Source of the DNA: JAUXFK01 sp034189035
GTDB lineage: Bacteria > Desulfobacterota > UBA8473
Assembly: GCA_034189035.1 (NCBI GenBank)
Contig: JAXHVA010000107.1
Coordinates: 1-13,140 of the forward strand
Length of the DNA stretch: 13,140 nucleotides
Direction: 5' to 3'
A model generated the notes under the pieces. The model worked only from the letters and a program-made list of their open reading frames with translations, was not told where the DNA came from and ran no database searches. Shown here in pieces: positions 6,838-13,140 of this stretch. The translations under genes were made by a program, and so were the position numbers. Every line of letters begins with the position of its first letter. Position 1 is the first letter of the stretch.

Positions 6838-7398
6838 ATGGAGTATAAACAAAACGGTAAAGGAGAATTACTCATAGCCGGAGTCGGAGGATGGGGTATT
6901 GTAACTATAGGAGATATGCTGGCCAAAGCTGCTCTCAAAGAATATAAAAATGTTGCATGGTTTCCAAGTTATGCAACGATGATGCGCGGGGGTGACAGCG
7001 AGTGCTGTGTCATGTTTTCAAATGAGAGGATATCATCTCCGGTAATATACAAAAGCCTCGGCGTAATGATCCTTGGGGCAATGAGAATCGATGCATTTAA
7101 AGACAGGGTGAAACCAGGCGGACTGATATTGATAGAGAAAACCGGCATAACCGAAGAAAACAAGGTAGAAAAAGACGACACAGATGTCAAGTATGTTGCT
7201 GCAATGGATACAGCAACAAAACTGGGCAGTATAAGAAACGCCAACCTGGTTATGCTGGGCGCCTATGTAGGCGCAACAGGATTGATAACAAAAGAGTCCA
7301 TCCTCAATGAAATCTCTATCAGATTCTTTAAAAAGGGAGGCGATAAGGTCGTTTCAGCTTGCAAAGAGGCCTTTAACGCAGGGTTGGAACTCGTATAA
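6838..7398 (+). CDS. 2-oxoacid:ferredoxin oxidoreductase gamma subunit
   Basis: Gamma (catalytic-domain III) subunit of the VOR complex, a pyruvate-ferredoxin-oxidoreductase gamma-type domain that closes over CoA. The N-terminus has the glycine signature LLIAGVGGWGIVTIGDMLAKA. Next come the family block SYATMMRGGDSECCVMFSNE and a central PGGLILIE strand. AYVGATGLI and a typical C-terminal helix complete the fold. I chose ATG 6838 (186 residues), because AGGAGG at 6828-6833 precedes it and the signature starts about 10 residues in. The frame is open back to an ATG at 6766, but that would add 24 residues read from the hairpin region with no good ribosome site. It is the last gene of the operon. 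No 4Fe-4S delta (ferredoxin-like) subunit is encoded nearby, so electrons may leave directly from the beta-subunit cluster. Confidence 0.87.
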   Translation: MEYKQNGKGELLIAGVGGWGIVTIGDMLAKAALKEYKNVAWFPSYATMMRGGDSECCVMFSNERISSPVIYKSLGVMILGAMRIDAFKDRVKPGGLILIEKTGITEENKVEKDDTDVKYVAAMDTATKLGSIRNANLVMLGAYVGATGLITKESILNEISIRFFKKGGDKVVSACKEAFNAGLELV

Positions 7399-7415
7399 TA
7401 AATAATAGAATGAGG

Positions 7416-7446
7416 CAGGAAGGCGGCTTAAAAAACCGTCTTCCTG
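7416..7446. terminator. Bidirectional hairpin terminator between convergent genes
   Basis: CAGGAAGGCGG (7416-7426) pairs with CCGTCTTCCTG (7436-7446): 11 bp with one G-T wobble and a 9-nt A-rich loop. It lies between the stops of the gamma gene (7398, plus) and the CorC-like gene (7456, minus). The flank on the minus-strand side is T-rich, and on the plus side there is only TTATT. Confidence 0.75.
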
Positions 7447-7455
7447 TTATTACAG

Positions 7456-8742
7456 TCAAGGTGATGTGAAATCCTCTTCCTCTGGGTCTTTCATCTCCTC
7501 TTTCTTAATACTTACCTTTCCAATCGATCGATCTTCAACAGTAGATATATTGATCTTATATGAGCCTATAGCTAACTCCTCACCCTCTTCCGGAATCCTT
7601 TCCATTTCCTTCAAGATAAGTGCCCCCAGTGTAGGATTGTCCTCTTCTGGCAACCGGATCTTAAGCAACCTGTTAATATCTCTGATTTTCATATTGCTAT
7701 TGACAATGACTGAACCGTCCTTTTGTAAAAGATATGGACTCTTTATGAGATCAGATTCATCGTATATTTCACCGATAATCTCTTCGATAATATCTTCCAT
7801 ACTTACAATGCCTCTTATTTCTCCGTATTCATCCACAACAAAAGCAATATGGGCCCTTTCTCTTTGAAAATCCCGGAGCTGATTAAAAATAACCTTTGTC
7901 TCAGGGACAAAGAGGGGTTGACGAAGTACATCTTTAATCATGAAGTCAGATCTATTTTTTGCCTTAAAAAAATCCTTTACATGAATATAACCAAGCATGT
8001 TATTGATCTCTTTCTCATAAACCGGATATCTCGAAAAAGCATTTTGCGTAATCACTCTCTCTATTTCTTCTAATGGTGTACTTATCTCCACAGTAACTAC
8101 ATCTTTTATTGGAACCATGACATCTTCAAGTGTCAAATCTGTTAAATCAAAAATCCCGGAAAGCATCCTTCCCTTCTTAGGCTCGAATGCACCCTCTTCC
8201 TCTCCGACCTCTATTAGAGTTTCGATCTCTTCTTCTGTTATTGGAGACCACCGAGATTTTCCTCTATGTCCAGTTAATATAAGCAATAAAGTTGATACCT
8301 TTGAGGTAACCCAGACAATCGGTGAAAAAATATACATAAACAAACGGATAGGATATATCGCTACTAAAGAAAATTTCAACGCATTGTAGGCAGCATATGT
8401 CTTAGGCGTAATCTCAGAGAATATTAAAAAGAGAAAAGTCATGAATGTGGCTGCGATTAACATCCCGTCTTTTCCAAAGATAGAAATGGAAATACCAGTA
8501 GCCAATGCAGTACCTGCGACATTGGCTATATTATTTCCTACCAAAATAGTCCCAATGAGTTGATCCGGTTCGCTCAATATTTTCTCGATTGCCTTACCTA
8601 TAACCGGCTTGTCTTTTTTGAGTTGTTTTGTTCGCAATCTACTCAATGATAAAAGAGCAGTTTCTGCACCAGAAAAAAATGCTGAACATATAAGGAAAAA
8701 AACAACCAAAAGATACATTAATAAATCTTGGGTACCTTCCAT
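7456..8742 (-). CDS. CNNM/CBS/CorC-type membrane protein (magnesium/cobalt efflux, HlyC/CorC family)
   Basis: Inner-membrane protein of the CNNM/CorB family, linked to Mg2+/Co2+ transport or resistance. The DUF21 transmembrane domain covers about residues 8-165, with FFSGAETALLSLSRLR, GNNIANVAGTALAT and FSEITPKTYAAYNA as conserved blocks. Two CBS domains span about 205-325 (VMVPIKDVVTV; FSRYPVYE; AHIAFVVDEYGEIRGIVSMEDI). The CorC_HlyC domain fills about 335-415 (NMKIRDINRLLKIRLPEEDN; TLGALILKEMERIPEEGE). The tail is acidic. At 428 residues it is complete. The ATG at 8742 has GGGGGAGG about 4 nt upstream. It follows the acyl-CoA ligase stop by 42 nt and is probably the last gene of the mutase-ligase transcript. 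Whether that association has a metabolic reason, such as metal supply, is unknown. Older hemolysin annotations for this family are not supported by anything here. Confidence 0.9.
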   Translation of the reverse strand: MEGTQDLLMYLLVVFFLICSAFFSGAETALLSLSRLRTKQLKKDKPVIGKAIEKILSEPDQLIGTILVGNNIANVAGTALATGISISIFGKDGMLIAATFMTFLFLIFSEITPKTYAAYNALKFSLVAIYPIRLFMYIFSPIVWVTSKVSTLLLILTGHRGKSRWSPITEEEIETLIEVGEEEGAFEPKKGRMLSGIFDLTDLTLEDVMVPIKDVVTVEISTPLEEIERVITQNAFSRYPVYEKEINNMLGYIHVKDFFKAKNRSDFMIKDVLRQPLFVPETKVIFNQLRDFQRERAHIAFVVDEYGEIRGIVSMEDIIEEIIGEIYDESDLIKSPYLLQKDGSVIVNSNMKIRDINRLLKIRLPEEDNPTLGALILKEMERIPEEGEELAIGSYKINISTVEDRSIGKVSIKKEEMKDPEEEDFTSP

Positions 8743-8784
8743 TTAACCTCCCCCTCAGATTTCTAAATGCCGAGAGTGCATCCC

Positions 8785-10338
8785 TCAAGAAACCCTTCTA
8801 TCATATCTTTCCCAGTATTTCTCTCTCAGTTCTTTTTTCAAAACCTTGCCGATAGGATTTCTCGGCAAAGAATTTCTAAACTCAACGGATTTCGGTTTCT
8901 TATAACTCGCCAAATTCTCCTTGCAAAAATCAATAATATCTTGTTCTGACACCATATGCCCCTCTTTCAATACCACAAAAGCCTTTACAGCCTCCCCCCA
9001 TTGCTCTTCAGGAACTCCTATTACCGCTGCATCTAATACGGATGGGTGTGTATAGAGCACCTCCTCTACCTCTCGCGGGTAGATGTTTTCACCCCCGCTA
9101 ATAATCATATCCTTCTTCCTGTCAACGATATACATATACCCTTCTTCATCTACTGTTGCGATATCCCCGGTATATAACCAACCGCCTCTGATGGTCTCAG
9201 CCGTCTCTTTTGGAAGTTTCCAGTATCCCTTCATCACATTATCGCCCCTTACAATGATTTCCCCCACTTCACCCGGTTTCACATCAATGCCTCTTTTATC
9301 TACCACCCTTGCCTCCACATTGAATATTTCTTTACCACAGGAAGCAAGTCTTTTGGCTTTTTCCCCCTCTACTATATGATCTTCTGGCTTGAGTATGGAG
9401 ACTCCGGGGCTTGCCTCTGTTAGGCCGTAAGACTGATAAATATCACACTTAAATGTTTCTATCGTTTTTTTTACAAGGGCAATAGGCATAGGAGAAGCCC
9501 CGTAGGCAAATATCCTTAAATTACTGAAATCATAATTCCTTGGATGCTTTTCCATGTGCTGCAATAAGAAGTTAATCATTGCAGGAACACCACCAGTAAC
9601 TGTAATCCTTTCAGCCTCAATAGCTTCGAGAAAAGACCCTGGATCAAAACTTCCGTGAATAACAAGTGTCCCCCCTATATAGAGTGTTATCAGGGCATAT
9701 TCGGCACCTGTATGAAAGTAGGGAATACTGCTTAGAAATATATCATCTCTATCTAATTTAAAATCAATGATTCTTGACATATACATAGAGATCAAGTTTT
9801 TATGGGTCAGCATAACCCCTTTTGGCTTTCCTGTAGTACCGCTGGTATACATCTGGACAGCGATCTCATCATCATCTATGAGGATCTGCGGAAGTTCAAT
9901 GGGAAACTCTGCAATGAGCTCTTCATAAGCATCCATACCTCTAGTGGCCCCATCCATACACAAAAAGTGTATCACAGTTTTTAAATTCGCTCTGATAGAG
10001 CCTATTACTTCTAAAAACTCCCTGTTTATTATTAGCACCTTAATCTCTGCATCATTTATTATGTATTCCAATTCCTTTCCTGCCAACCTGCAGTTTAAAG
10101 GCACAAATACTGCCCCTATCTTAGGGACAGCAGTATAAAGCTCTATATATCGCGGACAAGGATGCTCTAAAAGACCAACCCTATCACCCTTTTGAACTCC
10201 CCTAGATAAGAGTCCCTTTGCAAGCCTCTTTACCCTATAGTCAATCTCTTTGTAAGAAAGCCTCTCTTTTTTAAAAACAACGGCTGTCTTATCAGAATAT
10301 AGCTTGGCACTTCTTTTCAGGATATCCCCAAGCAGCAT
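8785..10338 (-). CDS. AMP-forming acyl-CoA ligase (class I adenylate-forming enzyme)
   Basis: Activates a carboxylic acid to its CoA thioester through an acyl-AMP, using ATP. The 517-residue ANL-superfamily protein has all core motifs: YTSGTTGKPKGV (164-175, P-loop), YQSYGLTE (301-308), YTGD (389-392), DRKKDMIISGGENIYPREVE (406-425, hinge) and NPIGK with the catalytic Lys at 498. The acid substrate cannot be read reliably. Medium- or long-chain fatty, branched or dicarboxylic acids are all possible. The ATG at 10338 is preceded by AGGAGG 6 nt upstream, and the frame begins at the expected N-terminal helix. It lies 30 nt after the acyl-CoA mutase gene, so the pair is almost certainly co-transcribed. 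A ligase feeding a B12 mutase is the arrangement known for isobutyrate, 2-hydroxyisobutyrate and (1-methylalkyl)succinate degradation. Confidence 0.93.
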   Translation of the reverse strand: MLLGDILKRSAKLYSDKTAVVFKKERLSYKEIDYRVKRLAKGLLSRGVQKGDRVGLLEHPCPRYIELYTAVPKIGAVFVPLNCRLAGKELEYIINDAEIKVLIINREFLEVIGSIRANLKTVIHFLCMDGATRGMDAYEELIAEFPIELPQILIDDDEIAVQMYTSGTTGKPKGVMLTHKNLISMYMSRIIDFKLDRDDIFLSSIPYFHTGAEYALITLYIGGTLVIHGSFDPGSFLEAIEAERITVTGGVPAMINFLLQHMEKHPRNYDFSNLRIFAYGASPMPIALVKKTIETFKCDIYQSYGLTEASPGVSILKPEDHIVEGEKAKRLASCGKEIFNVEARVVDKRGIDVKPGEVGEIIVRGDNVMKGYWKLPKETAETIRGGWLYTGDIATVDEEGYMYIVDRKKDMIISGGENIYPREVEEVLYTHPSVLDAAVIGVPEEQWGEAVKAFVVLKEGHMVSEQDIIDFCKENLASYKKPKSVEFRNSLPRNPIGKVLKKELREKYWERYDRRVS

Positions 10339-10368
10339 CTCGATCCTCCTTTTCTCTCAACAGGATTT

Positions 10369-12117
10369 CTAAACAAATGTATCGAGTGTCCATTCACCAA
10401 AGACATTTCTTAGAACATCACACTGTTCCTGAAGGGATGCATACTCTTTTGCCAGTTGGATAAAAAGGGGCATCAGATTTTCCTCTTCTTTTTTCGCGGC
10501 CCTCTCTAGTTCCAACAGGAGCCTCTTTACTTCACGATTGTTTCTGGTACGCTTCACTTCGATCAGATTCGCTTTTTGTAATTCCTCCGCCCTTTGTCTC
10601 CTCTCCGGCAAATAAGGGTGCTCAACAATCTTACTTGTTGTAACGTCTAGCTCATTCTCTCCCACAAAGCAATTTACGCCTACGATTAAATCTTCTCCCC
10701 TTTCAATTCTTGTCTGGCGTTCAGCTGCACTCCTTGCAATCTCACGTTGCATATAGCCTGTTTCTATAGCGTATACAGCGCCTCCCATCTTTTCTATCTT
10801 TTCGAGTTCTCTTTGTGCAGCCTCTTCTATCTGATCGGTCAGAGACTCTATATAGTAAGAACCTGCGAGGGGGTCTGAAACCTCACATAATTTTGCCTCG
10901 TACATCAGTATCCTCATCGCATCTTCAGCAAGCTGTCTTGCCTCTAAACTCCACCCCAAACCGAGTGGCTCATCATATGGAGGGAAAACACCAGGGACAC
11001 CACTTGAAAGCGCACCGGCTATTGCCCCAACTACAGTACGTGTAAGGTTGTTAAGAGCTCGCTGTTTGGTCGTACTGCTACAACCGACGTGGGCTGTACC
11101 CGGAGAACGAACCCTCATGCTGTTTTTATTCTTTGCCTTAAACCTCTCCTTTAAAATACTTGCCCATATCCGACGAGATGCCCTGTGAAAGGCGATCTCC
11201 TTAAAGAACTCCATGCTGCCGCCAAAACCGTTAAAGGTAAATTTGGGTGCAAAAGAATCGATATCGAGCCCTGCATTTATCCCCTCTTGCAGATAAGCAA
11301 TACCATTCGCCATGCTAAAGGCCAAATCCTGCACCCTCGTAGCCCCGCCTTCACGAATATGAACACCCCCGATACTCGTTATGTTAAAAGCAGAGAGGTT
11401 CTCAGTGAAGAAGACTACACTGTCTCTGAACATCCTCATGGAGGGTCTTGGCGGAAATATATACGTACCTCTCGATATAAACTCCTTTAGTATATCATTC
11501 TGGGGTGTACCCCTCAGCTTGTCCATAGGGATCCCCCGTTTTTCAGCAAGAGCAATATACATCGCAACCAGAATATTTGCGGGGGCATTTATAGTCATAT
11601 TTGTTGAAATATAACCGAGATCATTTTCCCCTGTAAATGCCTCAAAGATAACCTCAAAGTCTCTCAAACTATCGATTGCCACACCGACTTTGCCTACCTC
11701 GCCTTCAACCAGTTCATTGTCAGAATCGTATCCACATTGCGTAGGAAGGTCTAATGCAAAGTTAGGGCCACCGGAAAACCCCAGATCCTGCATCTGTTTA
11801 TAATAGTCTCTCGTATCCTCTGCAGAGCCATACCCGGAATAGAGCCCAGCCCTCTTAAGACCCACAGGCTGGGCCCCTCTATAGACAGGGGGGACAAGGC
11901 GCACAGGATAAGTCGCGGCTGTGTATGGATATTGACCTGGGAATCCAACATCTTCTAAAAAATTAAAATCCTCTTTTCTATCCAGAGGTGTATAGAATTC
12001 TGTTGGATTTTCATTCATCATAAATCTCTTGGCTGTAGGAGTGAGCACTTTCTCTTCCCATTCTCCTCTTTTCTTCCTTATTTCATCCAAGGACTCTCTG
12101 CCTTTCATAACAACCAT
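10369..12117 (-). CDS. Divergent B12-type acyl-CoA mutase, catalytic (large) subunit
   Basis: Catalytic TIM-barrel subunit of a methylmalonyl-CoA-mutase-family enzyme, which rearranges the carbon skeleton of an acyl-CoA by a radical mechanism with adenosylcobalamin. Barrel landmarks are clear: ALDLPTQCGYDSDN (121-134), GTPQNDILKEFISRGTYIFP (203-222), IGGVHIREGGAT (249-260), DPLAGSYYIESLTDQIEE (415-432). By alignment from memory, Y93, R216 and H253 match Tyr89, Arg207 and His244 of the methylmalonyl-CoA mutase; R216 to H253 keeps the exact 37-residue spacing. Other signatures are altered: the QTSGW-type loop reads GTAHVGCSST (340-349) and the QSLHTN loop reads SGVPGVFPPYDE (372-383). A block before Y93 is rewritten and about five residues longer. 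There is no B12-binding domain (582 residues end in a helical tail), and no small subunit is in the window. The start at 12117 follows AAAGGAGG closely. Confidence 0.88.
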   Translation of the reverse strand: MVVMKGRESLDEIRKKRGEWEEKVLTPTAKRFMMNENPTEFYTPLDRKEDFNFLEDVGFPGQYPYTAATYPVRLVPPVYRGAQPVGLKRAGLYSGYGSAEDTRDYYKQMQDLGFSGGPNFALDLPTQCGYDSDNELVEGEVGKVGVAIDSLRDFEVIFEAFTGENDLGYISTNMTINAPANILVAMYIALAEKRGIPMDKLRGTPQNDILKEFISRGTYIFPPRPSMRMFRDSVVFFTENLSAFNITSIGGVHIREGGATRVQDLAFSMANGIAYLQEGINAGLDIDSFAPKFTFNGFGGSMEFFKEIAFHRASRRIWASILKERFKAKNKNSMRVRSPGTAHVGCSSTTKQRALNNLTRTVVGAIAGALSSGVPGVFPPYDEPLGLGWSLEARQLAEDAMRILMYEAKLCEVSDPLAGSYYIESLTDQIEEAAQRELEKIEKMGGAVYAIETGYMQREIARSAAERQTRIERGEDLIVGVNCFVGENELDVTTSKIVEHPYLPERRQRAEELQKANLIEVKRTRNNREVKRLLLELERAAKKEEENLMPLFIQLAKEYASLQEQCDVLRNVFGEWTLDTFV

Positions 12118-12235
12118 GCCTCCTTTTATGTTAAATTAAACTTCACGTAATAATTTTAACTACTATCAAATAGAAAACTATCAGCAGGCTTCAACGGCAA
12201 TTAAATCTTAATCTGAGCAAAAGTCGCGGCTTTCT

Positions 12236-12898
12236 TTATCCCTTTATCTGTTCTTTCAGTTCCTGAATCGCGCTGACATAATCGTTCGTAGAAAAAACAG
12301 CTGTTCCAGTAACAAAGATATCTGCACCGGCTTTTGCAACCTGTGCGATATTCCTCTGGCTAATCCCCCCATCAGCCTGTATGTCGATTTGAAGACCCCT
12401 TTCATCAATCATCTTTCGCAAGTCTTTTACTTTGTGAATCAATCCGGATATAAATTTCTGCCCTTTGAAGCCAGGATTGACCATCAATAGAGTCACCAGG
12501 TCTAAATCCTCTATTATCCCCTCAAGAAAAGATAAGGGAGTAGCCGGGTTGAGGCATACTCCTGCATTGCACCCCCCCTTTTTTATAGACTGGATTGTAT
12601 AATGCAAATGGCTGCATGCCTCAATGGGTACGACCAATATATCCGCACCTGCCTTTGAAAAAGGCTCAATGAATCTGTCCGGATTATCGATCATAAGGTG
12701 TACATCTAAGGGGAGCTTTGTAATGCTTCGTATTGCAGAAACAAATATTGGGCCTAGAGTTATCATGGGAACAAAATGCCCATCCATTACATCAATATGA
12801 AGCCAGTCAGCACCCCCCTCCTCCACTTTTTTAATCTCCTGAGCCAGCTTGGTTAAATCTGCTGACAGGATAGATGGAGCAAGCTTTTTATCAGACAT
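12236..12898 (-). CDS. rpe: Ribulose-phosphate 3-epimerase
   Basis: Interconverts ribulose 5-phosphate and xylulose 5-phosphate in the pentose phosphate pathway. The 220-residue TIM barrel is complete: APSILSADLTKLAQEI (7-22), WLHIDVMDGHFVP with metal ligands H34 and D36, VHLMI with H67, VNPGFKGQKFI (140-150) and ADGGIS with the catalytic D176. One deviation: the block usually read as (T/I)xHxEA is VVPIEACSH here, so the first His is a Pro. All four metal ligands are present, so activity is expected. The ATG at 12898 follows an AAGGAGAGG site. The mutase gene lies 118 nt upstream of its stop in map order and is transcribed in the same direction after it, but the gap leaves room for a separate promoter. 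Downstream (12118-12235) I see no gene and no convincing promoter. Confidence 0.96.
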   Translation of the reverse strand: MSDKKLAPSILSADLTKLAQEIKKVEEGGADWLHIDVMDGHFVPMITLGPIFVSAIRSITKLPLDVHLMIDNPDRFIEPFSKAGADILVVPIEACSHLHYTIQSIKKGGCNAGVCLNPATPLSFLEGIIEDLDLVTLLMVNPGFKGQKFISGLIHKVKDLRKMIDERGLQIDIQADGGISQRNIAQVAKAGADIFVTGTAVFSTNDYVSAIQELKEQIKG

Positions 12899-12925
12899 GA
12901 TTTCCGATCCTCTCCTTATCCTAAT

Positions 12926-12953
12926 ATTTAAGGTTTCCTGAATAAATCGTCAA
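12926..12953 (-). promoter_or_regulatory. Candidate rpe promoter overlapping a transposase stop codon
   Basis: On the minus strand, TTGACG (12948-12953) is followed by 16 nt and TTAAAT (12926-12931), ending 27 nt before the rpe start. The -35 overlaps the stop codon of the transposase remnant, so the mobile element may supply it. Confidence 0.4.
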
Positions 12954-13140
12954 AGCCTACTACTGGCAGTTTCATAACCACATGAGGCTCTAAAAAGTTT
13001 CTGTTCAAGCAGGAAATTTGATTTCAGCTCTTTGAAAAACAGTCGCAAAAAGATGGCTTTCAGCAACTTTTCAAGGTTCATCACGAGGAAGCATAACGCC
13101 ATGGCCGTTTTGCTTGTGGTGGCCAGCTTCGTCATCACCC
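12950..13140 (-). pseudogene. Transposase C-terminus (IS1182-like), cut by the window edge
   Basis: Partial frame running off the right end of the window. The stretch TKLATTSKTAMALCFLVMNL with EKLLKA resembles the closing helix of IS1182/IS5-type DDE transposases, where a TA-L-FL-MNL motif precedes a hydrophobic end. The final 30 or so residues (from KELKSNFLLEQKLF) look unlike the usual end, and the frame may have read past its normal stop. Only about 63 codons are visible, so it could be the end of an intact gene beyond 13140 as easily as a fragment. It is assigned as a remnant with moderate confidence. It lies 51 nt upstream of rpe in the same orientation. Confidence 0.5.

Noticed and set aside
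12118..12235. Cobalamin riboswitch before the B12-type mutase
   Set aside because: The gap is only 118 nt, AT-rich and lacks a B12-box-like conserved stretch; a cobalamin riboswitch is about 200 nt.
1..13140. tRNA or rRNA genes, CRISPR array, phage or plasmid replication genes
   Set aside because: None was seen on reading either strand; there are no regularly spaced repeats and no rRNA-like segments.

Overview
This is an AT-rich bacterial window that looks like accessory chromosome from an anaerobe. The evidence for anaerobic life is a ferredoxin-linked 2-oxoacid oxidoreductase of the VOR type, an NDP-forming acyl-CoA synthetase alpha chain and a B12-type acyl-CoA mutase. The mix resembles amino-acid or fatty-acid degrading Desulfobacterota-like or syntrophic bacteria. 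That placement is an inference from gene content, since no phylogenetic marker was tested.

Layout. Positions 1-1132 (minus strand) are gene debris: a 5-TM membrane sulfatase that is frameshifted and cut off just after its first metal-binding motif, preceded by an internally deleted REP-associated tyrosine (Y1) transposase. truA follows at 1325-2062 (plus) with a good sigma70-like promoter. Positions 2082-3191 hold a decayed IS481-like insertion sequence. It has a 15-bp direct repeat at both edges, an imperfect terminal inverted repeat just inside, a second nested inverted repeat, and a frameshifted, internally deleted transposase.

Positions 3195-7398 (plus) form a catabolic operon. A TTGACA promoter element and a perfect 18-bp palindrome (probable repressor operator) precede a TTG-started NDP-forming acyl-CoA synthetase alpha subunit, then VOR-type alpha, beta and gamma subunits. 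A hairpin terminator at 7416-7446 separates this operon from convergent minus-strand genes.

The minus-strand block reads, in transcription order: the tail of a third transposase (window edge), rpe, a divergent methylmalonyl-CoA-mutase-like catalytic subunit without its B12 domain, an AMP-forming acyl-CoA ligase, and a CNNM/CBS/CorC membrane protein. Mutase, ligase and CorC genes are 30-42 nt apart and probably co-transcribed.

Working model (inference). The ligase activates a carboxylic acid to its CoA thioester and the mutase rearranges its carbon skeleton. VOR turns a branched 2-oxoacid into acyl-CoA plus reduced ferredoxin, and the NDP-forming synthetase alpha, with a beta chain encoded elsewhere, recovers ATP from the acyl-CoA. 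The mutase keeps the Tyr/Arg pair that in methylmalonyl-CoA mutase binds the second carboxylate, yet has lost other family motifs. It is therefore the best candidate here for an undescribed activity, probably on a dicarboxylic acyl-CoA.
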